64,000 bases of DNA from Streptomyces griseorubiginosus (GTDB taxonomy: Bacteria > Actinomycetota > Actinomycetes > Streptomycetales > Streptomycetaceae): the NCBI RefSeq assembly GCF_001514195.1, contig NZ_KQ948741.1, positions 124,001 through 188,000 on the forward strand. Direction: 5' to 3'. The notes beneath the pieces were generated by a model that had not been told where the DNA came from, did no database searches, and saw nothing but the letters and a program-made list of their open reading frames with translations. The position numbers and the translations under genes are program-made. Positions 50,594 to 59,540 of this stretch are shown piece by piece (positions within the stretch are counted from its first letter, which is position 1; each line of letters opens with the position of its first letter).

Positions 50594-50677
50594 GGCAGGG
50601 GGGTCGAGGCTGGGCCGGTGCCCTGCGGCGCCGGTCGGGCGGAGCCCGTGCTCGCCCCCGCCACCGAGCAGGGACCC

Positions 50678-51523
50678 TCACCGCACCGGCAGCACCAGCC
50701 CCACCGCCCCCTCCCGTACCGTCCACGTCCGTCTCCGTACCGGCCCCGCCACGCCCGCGTCCGCCCGGTAGCGGAAGTCCGCGCCCGTGACGGTCACCGT
50801 CTTGCCGGAGGCCAGCAGCGGGGACGCCTCCGCGCCCACCGACGCCGGGCGCACCTCCACCGAGGCCAGTCCGCCGGTACCCGGAGTCACCGAGACCGCC
50901 TCCAGGGGGTGGTCCAGGTCGACCAGCGTCACCCCGTCGACCTCCACCCGCAGCCGCGCGGGACCGGGGGCCGGGACGAGGGTCTCGCGCGGCGGCCTGG
51001 CCGGCACCAGGGTCCGTACCAGCGACTGACAGGTCCGCAGCCAGGGACGGACCGAGGCGTCACCCGCCGGGGCGGCCGGCAGCGCCGGGATCCGCAGCGC
51101 GCCGAGGACCACCCCGTCACTGTCGTCCACCAGCATGTCCAGGCGCCGCTCGGCCCCGTCCAGGACCGCCCGCGCGGCCGCCACCGCCCCCGTGGGCACC
51201 CCCAGGGCGTGCGCGACGCCGAGGGCCGGACCCACCGGCACCACCGACAGCACACATTCGGCCAGCTCCCGCTGCCGGTGCAGCAGCACCACCGCCCGCA
51301 TCAGCGTACGGTCGTCACCGACCACCACCGGCCGCCGGGAGCCCCGCCGGGTCAGCGCCCTGGCGAACTCCTCGGGTCCCTCCGGCAGACACACCTTCGT
51401 CGCCGCACCCGCGCTGAGCACGTCTTTCACGATCCGTACGGACTCGCCGTCCGTCTGCCTGGCGACCGGATCGATCACCACGAGCAGCTGATCGGAAGTC
51501 GCGGAAGTCGCCACCTCGGCCAT
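50678..51523 (-). CDS. diacylglycerol/lipid kinase catalytic-domain protein
   Basis: 281 aa from the ATG at 51523 (GAGGAAGCGAGG region upstream, AGGCATG). N-terminal Rossmann-like half (LLVVIDPVARQTDGESVRIVKDVL, PVVVGDDRTLMRAVVLLHRQ with the GDD/GDDRT motif that replaces GGDGT) and a C-terminal beta-sandwich (LRVEVDGVTLVDLDHPLEAVSV). The altered nucleotide motif means activity is uncertain. Convergent with eutC and divergent from purA. Confidence 0.8.
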   Translation of the reverse strand: MAEVATSATSDQLLVVIDPVARQTDGESVRIVKDVLSAGAATKVCLPEGPEEFARALTRRGSRRPVVVGDDRTLMRAVVLLHRQRELAECVLSVVPVGPALGVAHALGVPTGAVAAARAVLDGAERRLDMLVDDSDGVVLGALRIPALPAAPAGDASVRPWLRTCQSLVRTLVPARPPRETLVPAPGPARLRVEVDGVTLVDLDHPLEAVSVTPGTGGLASVEVRPASVGAEASPLLASGKTVTVTGADFRYRADAGVAGPVRRRTWTVREGAVGLVLPVR

Positions 51524-51556
51524 GCCTCGCTTCCTCGGGTAGCATCTTTGTGCAAG

Positions 51557-51584
51557 AGCCCCTTGCGCTATTGCGCCAGGGGCT
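51557..51584. promoter_or_regulatory. stem-loop between the kinase-like gene and purA
   Basis: AGCCCCTTGCGC (51557-51568), loop TATT, GCGCCAGGGGCT (51573-51584), 12 pairs with one G-U. Followed (on +) by TCGTCTATT. It may terminate an upstream transcript or be a leader of either divergent gene. I see no purine riboswitch core. Confidence 0.55.
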
Positions 51585-51711
51585 TCGTCTATTCCGGGGC
51601 ATCCGGGTCCGACGGGCAGCGGCCGACGACGGCCGTTGGTGCACGCGACGGAGAACCGTACGCGTCCACCCCTGACCTTGGACATGCCCCGCCCGGAAGG
51701 GGTGTACGCGC

Positions 51712-52995
51712 GTGCCCGCACTTGTGCTGCTCGGTGCTCAGTGGGGTGACGAAGGCAAGGGAAAGGCGACGGACCTGCTAGGCGGATCCGTCGACTACGT
51801 GGTGCGCTACCAAGGCGGCAACAACGCCGGCCACACGGTAGTCGTGGGCGATCAGAAGTACGCCCTCCACCTCCTCCCTTCCGGAATCCTGTCGCCGGGG
51901 TGCACCCCGGTCATCGGCAACGGTGTCGTCGTCGATCCGTCGGTCCTGTTCTCCGAGCTGAACGGGCTGAACGACCGCGGCGTCGACACCTCCAAGCTCC
52001 TGATCAGCGGTAACGCCCACGTCATCACGCCGTACAACGTCACGGTGGACAAGGTGACGGAACGCTTCCTCGGAAAGCGCAAGATCGGCACCACCGGACG
52101 CGGCATCGGCCCGACCTACGCCGACAAGATCAACCGCGTGGGCATCCGCATCCAGGACCTGTACGACGAGTCGATCCTGACCCAGAAGGTCGAGGCGGCC
52201 CTCGACGGCAAGAACCAGCTCCTCACCAAGGTCTTCAACCGCCGGGCCATCGAGGTGGAGCAGGTCGTCGAGGAACTGCTCGGCTACGCGGACAAGCTGA
52301 AGCCGTACGTCGCCGACACGGTCCTGGTGCTCAACCAGGCGCTGGAGCAGGACAAGGTCGTCCTGTTCGAGGGCGGCCAGGGCACGCTCCTGGACATCGA
52401 CCACGGCACGTACCCCTTCGTCACCTCGTCCAACCCGACCGCGGGCGGGGCGTGCACGGGCGCCGGCGTGGGCCCGACGAAGATCAGCCGGGTCATCGGC
52501 ATCCTGAAGGCCTACACGACCCGTGTCGGCTCCGGCCCCTTCCCCACCGAGCTCTTCGACGAGGACGGCGAGGCGCTGCGCCGGATCGGTGGCGAGCGGG
52601 GTGTCACCACCGGTCGTGACCGTCGCTGCGGCTGGTTCGACGCGGTGATCGCCCGCTACGCGACCCGCGTCAACGGCCTCACCGACTTCTTCCTCACCAA
52701 GCTCGACGTCCTCACCGGCTGGGAGCAGATCCCGGTCTGCGTGGCCTACGAGATCGACGGCAAGCGCGTCGAGGAACTGCCGTACTCCCAGACCGACTTC
52801 CACCACGCGAAGCCGATCTACGAGAACCTGCCGGGCTGGAGCGAGGACATCACGAAGGCCAAGACCTTCGCCGACCTGCCGAAGAACGCCCAGGACTACG
52901 TGAAGGCGCTGGAGGAGATGTCCGGCGCCCCGATCTCCGCGATCGGCGTCGGCCCGGGCCGCGACGAGACGATCGAGATCAACTCGTTCCTGTAG
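51712..52995 (+). CDS. purA: adenylosuccinate synthetase
   Basis: 427 aa from the GTG at 51712 (GAAGGGG about 10 nt upstream). GTP-dependent condensation of IMP and aspartate. Signature WGDEGKGKATDLL near the N-terminus, GNGVVVDPSVLFSEL, TTGRGIGPTYADK, ILKAYTTRVGSGPFPTEL and TGRDRRCGWFDAV. Full length and monocistronic, ending in a terminator. Cytosolic. Confidence 0.98.
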   Translation: MPALVLLGAQWGDEGKGKATDLLGGSVDYVVRYQGGNNAGHTVVVGDQKYALHLLPSGILSPGCTPVIGNGVVVDPSVLFSELNGLNDRGVDTSKLLISGNAHVITPYNVTVDKVTERFLGKRKIGTTGRGIGPTYADKINRVGIRIQDLYDESILTQKVEAALDGKNQLLTKVFNRRAIEVEQVVEELLGYADKLKPYVADTVLVLNQALEQDKVVLFEGGQGTLLDIDHGTYPFVTSSNPTAGGACTGAGVGPTKISRVIGILKAYTTRVGSGPFPTELFDEDGEALRRIGGERGVTTGRDRRCGWFDAVIARYATRVNGLTDFFLTKLDVLTGWEQIPVCVAYEIDGKRVEELPYSQTDFHHAKPIYENLPGWSEDITKAKTFADLPKNAQDYVKALEEMSGAPISAIGVGPGRDETIEINSFL

Positions 52996-53015
52996 GCCGC
53001 GAGAAGAACACCCCG

Positions 53016-53047
53016 TGGGCCGGTCATGGACTTCCTTGACCGGCCCA
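53016..53047 (+). terminator. purA terminator
   Basis: TGGGCCGGTCA (53016-53026) with TGACCGGCCCA (53037-53047), followed by TGGCCTTTTCC; 20 bp after the stop. Confidence 0.92.
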
Positions 53048-53141
53048 TGGCCTTTTCCTGGTTCCGGCGGGAAGCGCGGGAACGCAACTATCTACGCGGG
53101 TAGTTCCGTCCCTCCTCCCTCACCAGCTCCAGGAGCTCCGC

Positions 53142-54962
53142 ATGCCCGTCAGTCCCATGAACCGCCGCGCGTTCGTGAAGAAGTCGGCCGTCACCGGGGC
53201 GGCCGTCGCTGCCGCGGGCACCGTGGCCGCGGCCCCCGCCGAGGCGGCCGAGCGGGGGCCGGCAAAGCCCCCGAAGAAGAACCGCACCTGGACGTTCTCC
53301 ATCCTCGGCACCACCGACCTGCACAGCCACGTCTTCGACTGGGACTACTACAAGGACGCGGCCTACTCCGACAGCAAGGGCAACTCCGTCGGCGTCGCCC
53401 GGGTCGCCACCCTCATCAAGCAGCAGCGCGCCGCCAAGGGCGAGGAGCACGTGCTGCTCGTCGACGCCGGCGACATCATCCAGGGCACCTCCCTCGCCTA
53501 CTACTTCGCCCGCGTGCAGCCCATCACCGACAAGGGCGCCCCCAAGCACCCGATGGCCGTCGCCATGAACCACATGCGCTACGACGCCGCCGCCCTCGGC
53601 AACCACGAGTTCAACTACGGCATCGAGGTGCTCAGGAAGTTCGAGAGCCAGTGCCGCTTCCCGCTCCTGGGCGCCAACGCGCTGGACGCGAAGACGCTGA
53701 AGCCCGCCTTCCAGCCGTACACCGTCAAGCGGATCTGCGTGCCGGGCGCCCCGGACATCAAGGTCGGCATCCTCGGCCTCACCAACCCGGGCATCGCCCT
53801 GTGGGACAAGGACAACGTCAGCGGGAAGATGGTCTTCCCCGGCCTCGTCGAGCAGGCGAAGAAGTACGTGCCCCGGCTGCGCGCGCTCGGCTGTGACGTC
53901 GTCTTCCTCACCGACCACTCGGGCCTGGACGGCAGTTCGTCGTACGGCGACGAGCTCCCGTACGTCGAGAACGCCTCCAACCTCGTCGCCGAGCAGGTCC
54001 CCGGCATCGACGCGATCCTGGTCGGCCACACCCACGTCGAGGTGCCGTCGTACACGGTGAAGAACGCGGAGACCGGCGAGGACGTGCTGCTGTCCGAGCC
54101 GTACTGCTGGGGCTACCGGCTCAGCGTCTTCGACTTCGAGCTGGAACTCGTGCGCGGCCAGTGGAAGGTCACCAGGAAGACCGCCCAGACCCTCAACCCC
54201 AACACGGTCGACGAGGACCCGGAGATCAAGAAGCTCCTGGAGGCCGACCACGAGCTGGTCGTGAAGTACGTCAACACCCCGGTCGGCACCTGCACCGAGG
54301 ACCTCTCGGCCGCCGAGTCCTGCTGGAAGGACGTCCCGATCATGGACTTCATCCACCAGGTCCAGATGGACACGGTCAAGGCGGGGCTCTCGACCGCGGA
54401 CGCCGCGCTCCCGCTGATCTCCGTCGCCGCGCCCTTCTCCCGCACGGCCGACATCCCGGCCGGCAGCGTCACCATCAAGGACATCGCCGGTCTCTACATC
54501 TACGACAACACCCTCTACGGCAAGAAGCTCACCGGCGCCCAGCTCAAGGACTACCTGGAGTACGCGGCGAAGTACTACTACAGGGTCCCGGCCGGGACGA
54601 AGGTCGACACCGCGACCCTCACCAACGCCAACAGCTTCTGGGACTACATGTACGACACCGCGGCCGGCGTCTCGTACGACATCGACATCGCGCAGGCCGA
54701 GGGCTCCCGCATCAAGAACCTGTCCTGGAACGGCACTCCGGTCGCCGACGACCAGGTCTTCGTCGTCGCCGTCAACAACTACCGGGCCAACGGCGGCTCC
54801 GGCTACCCGCACATCGCCGCCGCCGACATCGCCTACAGCTCCACCAACGAGATCCGCCAGCTGATGATCGACTACGTGACGGCCAAGGGCGCCCTCGACC
54901 CGAAGGACTTCGCTGTCACCAACTGGCGACTGACGCAGGACGGAACGCCGGTCTTCTCCTGA
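53142..54962 (+). CDS. Tat-exported 5'-nucleotidase/2',3'-cyclic nucleotide phosphodiesterase
   Basis: 606 aa from the ATG at 53142 (AGGAG 6 nt upstream). Twin-arginine signal NRRAFVKKSAV with a hydrophobic stretch and an AEA cut site near 35. Metallophosphatase with all metal motifs: TTDLHSHVF (D-x-H), VDAGDIIQGT, ALGNHEFNYG (GNHE), VFLTDHS, VGHTHVE (GHTH); the C-terminal nucleotidase domain from about 390 has VAVNNYRANGGSGYP. Scavenges nucleotides outside the cell. CpdB/YfkN-like length. Confidence 0.93.
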   Translation: MPVSPMNRRAFVKKSAVTGAAVAAAGTVAAAPAEAAERGPAKPPKKNRTWTFSILGTTDLHSHVFDWDYYKDAAYSDSKGNSVGVARVATLIKQQRAAKGEEHVLLVDAGDIIQGTSLAYYFARVQPITDKGAPKHPMAVAMNHMRYDAAALGNHEFNYGIEVLRKFESQCRFPLLGANALDAKTLKPAFQPYTVKRICVPGAPDIKVGILGLTNPGIALWDKDNVSGKMVFPGLVEQAKKYVPRLRALGCDVVFLTDHSGLDGSSSYGDELPYVENASNLVAEQVPGIDAILVGHTHVEVPSYTVKNAETGEDVLLSEPYCWGYRLSVFDFELELVRGQWKVTRKTAQTLNPNTVDEDPEIKKLLEADHELVVKYVNTPVGTCTEDLSAAESCWKDVPIMDFIHQVQMDTVKAGLSTADAALPLISVAAPFSRTADIPAGSVTIKDIAGLYIYDNTLYGKKLTGAQLKDYLEYAAKYYYRVPAGTKVDTATLTNANSFWDYMYDTAAGVSYDIDIAQAEGSRIKNLSWNGTPVADDQVFVVAVNNYRANGGSGYPHIAAADIAYSSTNEIRQLMIDYVTAKGALDPKDFAVTNWRLTQDGTPVFS

Positions 54963-55068
54963 GGTCGTTGAAGTTTCGCCAACTTGACCTGAGATAAGCG
55001 CGACCTGTCAGCCGGCCCTGTCTATTTCGCGCATACAAGGCGTACGACTCCCAAAAGGGACCCGGGTC

Positions 55069-55134
55069 GGGCAAGCGCTCGTTGAGCTGTCGGTAAATCC
55101 ACTGATAGTTCTCTCATCCAGCGCGCGCTTGCCC
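55069..55134. repeat. widely spaced inverted repeat before the DUF3500 gene
   Basis: GGGCAAGCGC (55069-55078) inverted as GCGCTTGCCC (55125-55134), 46 nt apart, just upstream of the GTG at 55160; the spaced dyad could bring the ribosome region into a stem or be a regulator site. Confidence 0.5.
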
Positions 55135-55159
55135 ATCCCCCCTTCCCCAGGAGTTCCAC

Positions 55160-56410
55160 GTGAGCAGGGACAGAACCGTTCAGGTGCGCAAGCGGCGGGT
55201 CCGGCGTCGCATGGCCGGTGTGGCCGCCGGCATCGTCCTCGTCGGCGGTGGATTCGTGGCGGCCAACGCCGCGAGCGCCAGCGGCACCAAGGCCGCGACC
55301 CACTTCGCGGTCGACAAGAAGGCGACCGGCGTCGGCGCCGTGGTCAGCGCCGCCCACACCTTCCTCAACACGCTCGACGCCGACCAGCAGTCGGCGACCC
55401 TCCTCGACTTCACGCAGGCGAACGCCACCGCGTGGTCGAACCTGCCGTGCGGCTCCTCGTGCCGCGTCGGCATCCAGACCAGCACGCTGACCGACGCCCA
55501 GTTGTCCGCGCTCAAGGCCGTCCTGAAGTCGGCCCTGGGCACGGGCAAGAACTCCGGCTACGACCAGGCCGTGCAGGTCCTGGCGGCCGACGACGTGCTC
55601 AACACGGCGAGCAGCAGCACCGGCTCCGCCTCCGGCGCGCCTACGGACGTCCCCTCGGCCGACCCGTCCGCGACAGCCGCTCCCACGTCCACCGACGCCC
55701 CGACCGGCACACCGCCCTCCGGCGGACCCGGCGGTGGCGGCGGGGGTGGCGGCGGCTACGGCAGCGGCAACTACTACCTGGCGTTCCTGGGCACCCCTTC
55801 CAAGACGGGCACCTGGCAGCTCCACTTCGGCGGCCACCACCTCGCCGTGAACATCACCTACAAGAACGGCAAGGTCGCGGGCGCCAGCCCCTACTTCGTC
55901 GGCGTCGAACCGTCCAGCTGGACCGACGCGTCCGGCACCACCTACGCGCCCCTGAACGACATGCGTGACGGCATGCTCGCACTGACCAGCAGCCTGAGCA
56001 CCGCGCAGCTGGCCAAGGCCAAGCTGACCGAGACCTTCACCGACGTGCTGCTCGGCCCGGACCAGGACGGCAACTTCCCGGAGACCAAGGAGGGCATCAA
56101 GGCGAGCGAGCTGTCCGCCAAGCAGAAGAAGCTGGTGCTCGCGGCCATCCACCCCTGGATCGCCAACGTGGACGACGCCACCGCGAAGCAGCTCATGAAG
56201 ACCTACGCGAAGGAGCTGAACGAGACCTATGTCGCCTACTCCGGCAGCACGTCTCTGACCTCCCAGGGCGACTACGTCCGCATCGACGGCCCCGGCGTGT
56301 GGGTCGAGTTCGTGTGCCAGGACGGCGTGGTCTACCGAGACAAGATCCACTACCACACGGTGTACCGCGACCACACCCGCGACTACGGGAGCGAGTTCTC
56401 CTTCTCATGA
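55160..56410 (+). CDS. exported DUF3500 protein
   Basis: 416 aa from the GTG at 55160 (CAGGAG upstream). A basic N-terminus (RKRRVRRRM) and hydrophobic helix with an ANAASASG end make a signal peptide. Then AAHTFLNTLDADQQSATLLDF and TWQLHFGGHHLAVNITYKNG, the DUF3500 signature in which His residues are conserved, with a Ser/Thr/Pro/Gly linker between (about 150-200). The C-terminus has EFVCQDGVVYRDKIHYHTVYRDHTRDYG, His-rich. ATGA-coupled to a HupE-like permease, suggesting a metal-related role. Confidence 0.88.
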   Translation: MSRDRTVQVRKRRVRRRMAGVAAGIVLVGGGFVAANAASASGTKAATHFAVDKKATGVGAVVSAAHTFLNTLDADQQSATLLDFTQANATAWSNLPCGSSCRVGIQTSTLTDAQLSALKAVLKSALGTGKNSGYDQAVQVLAADDVLNTASSSTGSASGAPTDVPSADPSATAAPTSTDAPTGTPPSGGPGGGGGGGGGYGSGNYYLAFLGTPSKTGTWQLHFGGHHLAVNITYKNGKVAGASPYFVGVEPSSWTDASGTTYAPLNDMRDGMLALTSSLSTAQLAKAKLTETFTDVLLGPDQDGNFPETKEGIKASELSAKQKKLVLAAIHPWIANVDDATAKQLMKTYAKELNETYVAYSGSTSLTSQGDYVRIDGPGVWVEFVCQDGVVYRDKIHYHTVYRDHTRDYGSEFSFS

Positions 56411-57750
56411 TCACATCGCGAAACTGGCTGACCACAGCGCTGCGCCTGGTCGCCGGGATCGCGATCGCGGTACCGGCGGCGCTCCTCCTCGGGGCGTCGC
56501 CGGCCGCCGCGCATCCGATGCCGCACTCGGTGGTCCAGCTCGACGTGTACGAGCACTCCGTCTCCGTCCGCCTGGAACTGCCCGTCGACGACTTCACCCG
56601 GGCCAGCGGGATCGAGGTGTCCGCGAAGACGCTGACCGCCCGTACCGCTGCCATCCGCGCCTACCTGGTCGCACACGTGCACCCCACCGCCACCGACGGA
56701 CGGACCTGGCAGGTCGCCGTCGGCCGCCTCGGCCTGAGCCGTGCCGTCCAGACCGACACCGGCCAGTACCGCGAGCTGGTCGCCCATGCCGTGCTCACCC
56801 CGCCGTCCGGCGCCGACCTACGGCACTTCACCTTCGGCTACGACGCGATCGTCCACCAAGTCGTCACGCACACAATACTTGTGACGATCCGTCAGGACTG
56901 GGCGGCCGGCAAGGTCGGCGGAAAGGGCACCACGCAGGTCGGCACGATCCGCATCGACACCCGGACCATGAAGATCCCGGCGCTCACGGTCGACCTGGGC
57001 GCGGGCAGCGCCTGGAGGGGTTTCGTCGCGATGCTCGAACTCGGCGGCGACCACATCCTCACCGGCACCGACCACCTGCTGTTCCTGCTCATCCTGCTGC
57101 TTCCCGCACCGCTCGCGGCCGGCCACGGCCGCTGGAACGGACTGGTCGGCCCCCGGAAGGCCATGGCCCGCATCGGCCGGATCACCCTCGCCTTCACCGC
57201 CGGCCACTCCGCCGCACTGGCCGCCACCGCGCTCGGTCGTCTCGACATCCCCGCCTGGCCGGTGGAGGCGTTCATCGCGGCCAGCATCCTCGTCGGCGCG
57301 GTCCACGCCGTCCGGCCCCTGTTCCCGGGCCGGGAGGCCCTCGTGGCCGGGGTCTTCGGGCTCGGCCACGGCATGGCGTTCTCCTTCGTGCTGGCGGAGA
57401 TGCACCTGTCGACTGGCCAGTTGGTGACCAGCCTGCTCGGCTTCAACCTGGGCATCGAGCTGGTCCAGCTGCTGCTGGTGTGCCTCGCTCTGCCCTCGCT
57501 GCTGGTGCTGGCCCGCCTCAGGATCCAGCCCGCGCTGCGGCTGACCGGCGCGGCGCTCACCGGTGTCGCGGCCCTCGGCTGGCTGGCGGACCGCCTCGGT
57601 CTGGCCAACCCGGTCGCCCGGGCCGCCGACAGCGCCGGTTCCCACACCACCCTGCTCCTGGCCCTCCTCGCGGCGAGCGCGGTGGCGGCCGTCGCATGGA
57701 CCCTGCTCACCCGCCGCCGGCCCCCGGCCGACCCGGTGCCGGCGCTCTGA
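56407..57750 (+). CDS. HupE/UreJ-2 family membrane protein
   Basis: 447 aa from the ATG at 56407. Signal-like N-terminus ending in AAAHP, an extracytoplasmic beta-rich domain (40-205), then seven membrane helices. GGDHILTGTDHLLFLLILLL and AFTAGHSAALAA carry the His/Asp pattern of HupE/UreJ, nickel/cobalt-type permeases, and GLGHGMAFSF is the third. Paired with DUF3500, which may deliver or bind the metal. Confidence 0.9.
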   Translation: MITSRNWLTTALRLVAGIAIAVPAALLLGASPAAAHPMPHSVVQLDVYEHSVSVRLELPVDDFTRASGIEVSAKTLTARTAAIRAYLVAHVHPTATDGRTWQVAVGRLGLSRAVQTDTGQYRELVAHAVLTPPSGADLRHFTFGYDAIVHQVVTHTILVTIRQDWAAGKVGGKGTTQVGTIRIDTRTMKIPALTVDLGAGSAWRGFVAMLELGGDHILTGTDHLLFLLILLLPAPLAAGHGRWNGLVGPRKAMARIGRITLAFTAGHSAALAATALGRLDIPAWPVEAFIAASILVGAVHAVRPLFPGREALVAGVFGLGHGMAFSFVLAEMHLSTGQLVTSLLGFNLGIELVQLLLVCLALPSLLVLARLRIQPALRLTGAALTGVAALGWLADRLGLANPVARAADSAGSHTTLLLALLAASAVAAVAWTLLTRRRPPADPVPAL

Positions 57751-57768
57751 GAACGGTGGGGGGGTGCA

Positions 57769-57880
57769 GGTCGGCGGCCCGAGGAGAACCGAAGGGCCCG
57801 GTCGGCGGCCCGAGGAAAACCGGGGGCCAGGTCGGCGACCTGGAAGAGCACGGGTGGGGGCCCGGTCGGCGGCCCGGAGC
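57769..57880 (+). repeat. 30-34 bp tandem repeats
   Basis: Four copies begin with GGTCGGCGGCCCG or a near variant at 57769, 57800, 57830 and 57864, with GAGGARAACCG in the first two. Non-coding, between convergent genes. Each has an internal GGCGGCCC/GGGCC dyad, so the array may also terminate both transcripts. Confidence 0.85.
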
Positions 57881-57900
57881 CCCCCGTCCTCGCCGCCGGT

Positions 57901-58272
57901 TCAGCAGCCGGCCGCCCAGGTGTGGGAGTCGCCGCGGTCGTTGGCCACCCCGTTGTAGCCGACCTCCTGGCCGGGGGCGAGACAGATCGTCATCGGGCCG
58001 AGCTGGTTCGCGGAGGCGTACACCTTCACGTGGTCCTTGATGCCGGGGCCCGTGATGCCGTGGTTGGCCCAGGAGGAGTCCTGGTCGGCCATGTTGCTCT
58101 CCCACCAGCCGTCGTCGCCGGTCCACTCGATCTTCTGGCCCTGGAAGTTGGCGTCCGTCCAGGCGCAGAAGTTCCCGCTGCCGCAGGCCGCCGCCTGGGC
58201 CGAGGCCGAGGTGGCGAGGACGGCTCCGGTGGCGAGCAGTCCGGCGGACAGGACGGCGATGAAGCGCTTCAC
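57901..58272 (-). CDS. secreted peptidase inhibitor family I36 protein
   Basis: 123 aa from the GTG at 58272 (GTGA overlap with the lipoprotein stop; GGGAAACC upstream). Signal peptide with AQAAA cut near 28, then CGSGNFCAWTDANFQGQKIEW and an EVGYNGVANDRGDSHTWAAGC end. The crystallin-like Greek key with NFCxW/ANFxG is the I36 (SMI-type) inhibitor pattern. Extracellular metalloprotease inhibition is the family role. Two or three disulphides expected. Confidence 0.9.
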   Translation of the reverse strand: MKRFIAVLSAGLLATGAVLATSASAQAAACGSGNFCAWTDANFQGQKIEWTGDDGWWESNMADQDSSWANHGITGPGIKDHVKVYASANQLGPMTICLAPGQEVGYNGVANDRGDSHTWAAGC

Positions 58273-58778
58273 TGGTTTCCCTTCGGGTGGGTGGTGCTCG
58301 GTCGGGTGATGTCGCCGCCCTCCAGCAGGGCGGTCGCCTGGGTGAGGGCACGGGCGCGCAGCCGCCGCCACTCGGTGAGCTCCGCGCGGTGCGCCGCCCG
58401 GACCTCGGAGAGCGGGCGGCCGGTCCTGGCGGCCTCGGGTTGCAGGTTGTTGACGACGACGGACGTGTGGAACCAGCGGTCCTGGTCGCCGTAGAGCCGC
58501 CGTTGCGCGGCCGCGAGGCAGCCGTCGGTGTGGGCGCGGACGGTGTAGCCGGTGGGCAGCCGCAGCGACAGTTCGGCCGGTCCGGCGCCGAACAGGGCGT
58601 CGGCGACGCGCTGCCGGTCCGACTCGGGGCTCAGCCCCTGGCGGGTCAGGCAGTCGTCGGTGAGCTTGCGGGTGGCCGCCTTGATGACGTCGTCCGCGCC
58701 GGGCGCCGGGTGGGAGGCGCAGGCCGACGCGGTGAGCAGGGTGAGGACGGCCAGGGCCGCCGCCGTACGGGAACGCAT
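58269..58778 (-). CDS. small lipoprotein, unknown function
   Basis: 169 aa from the ATG at 58778. Lipobox LLTASAC near residue 20. The mature part is helical, with CLTRQGLSPES and DGCLAAAQRRLYGDQDRWFHTSVVV. I do not recognise the family. Stop overlaps the I36 gene start (GTGA), so they are co-translated. Confidence 0.85.
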   Translation of the reverse strand: MRSRTAAALAVLTLLTASACASHPAPGADDVIKAATRKLTDDCLTRQGLSPESDRQRVADALFGAGPAELSLRLPTGYTVRAHTDGCLAAAQRRLYGDQDRWFHTSVVVNNLQPEAARTGRPLSEVRAAHRAELTEWRRLRARALTQATALLEGGDITRPSTTHPKGNQ

Positions 58779-58784
58779 GGGCGG

Positions 58785-59150
58785 TCAGCCCGCTTCGCAG
58801 CCCATGGTGGTGTCGCTGACCCCGTCGAACTTCGTGGCCCAGCTCCAGTTGTCGGAGTAGTCGTCCGGGCGGATCGCCCGGTACAGACAGGCGCCGCCGC
58901 CCTGGAAGCTGATCGCGTACACGGTGCCCGGCGCGTGCGAGTCGAAGGAGTACGCGTGCCGCTTCACCCGGGGCGCCGCCTCCTTGTACCCCGGGGGCGC
59001 GTAGTCCCAGGCACCGCCCGGCCCCATCTGTCCCGGCTCGGCCCAGAAGTAGACGTGCCCCGGCGGCACGGCTGCGGCGGCGTGCGCGGGCGGGGCGGTG
59101 AGGGGAGCGAGGGCGGCGAGCAGCACGGAAGTGATCAAGACGGGGCGCAT
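58785..59150 (-). CDS. secreted small protein, crystallin/I36-like
   Basis: 121 aa from the ATG at 59150. Signal peptide (LITSVLLAALAPLTAPPAHA, cut near 25). The mature part contains HVYFWAEPGQMGPGG, HAPGTVYAISFQGGGACLY and a late Cys (MGCEAG), similar in flavour to I36/crystallin folds but without a firm match. First of a three-gene exported set (7 bp to the lipoprotein). Confidence 0.75.
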   Translation of the reverse strand: MRPVLITSVLLAALAPLTAPPAHAAAAVPPGHVYFWAEPGQMGPGGAWDYAPPGYKEAAPRVKRHAYSFDSHAPGTVYAISFQGGGACLYRAIRPDDYSDNWSWATKFDGVSDTTMGCEAG

Positions 59151-59540
59151 GCGCGCTGCATGCCCAGCCGTTTATGGGCGTATGCGGTGATTCACCCGTT
59201 CAGCGGATCACCTGGGCGTTCGGCGGATCACCGGGGCGGTCAGCGGATCACCGGGGGCCGGACACCGACTCTGCCGGAGTTCCCGAAATCCCTTTAGCCG
59301 CAAGGCAGTCGACCGCCCTGGCGCTGTCCACGATCCGCGTGCCCGCCGCCTCGGAACGCCTCCCTGGAACGCCTCCCTGCGTCCCCGTCCCGTGCCCGGC
59401 GCATGATCGCGTCGACGACGTCGGGACACCGGGGGAGGCCGTGCGGCTGCTGCCGCTGGAGCAGTCAGGGAGAAATGACGCATACAGGCCTATTCTGGAA
59501 TCGTGCATCTGTGCGTGTCGATCCGGAGAAGGTGAGTGCG
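59151..59540. other. 390-bp intergenic gap with tandem repeats
   Basis: Divergent promoters must lie here. It contains three tandem 20-bp units (59198-59257), a double GGAACGCCTCCCT near 59355, and no supported gene. Confidence 0.8.
59198..59257 (+). repeat. three tandem 20-bp repeats
   Basis: GTTCAGCGGATCACCTGGGC (59198-59217), GTTCGGCGGATCACCGGGGC (59218-59237), GGTCAGCGGATCACCGGGGG (59238-59257). Twenty-bp spacing puts copies about two helical turns apart, suiting repeated binding of one protein; GCGGATCACC is constant. Confidence 0.9.

Noticed and set aside
51524..51711. Purine riboswitch upstream of purA
   Set aside because: No conserved purine aptamer core or PRPP/ppGpp motif is visible; only a simple stem-loop.
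57769..57880. CRISPR array
   Set aside because: Repeats are contiguous and degenerate, without unique spacers, and no cas genes are present.
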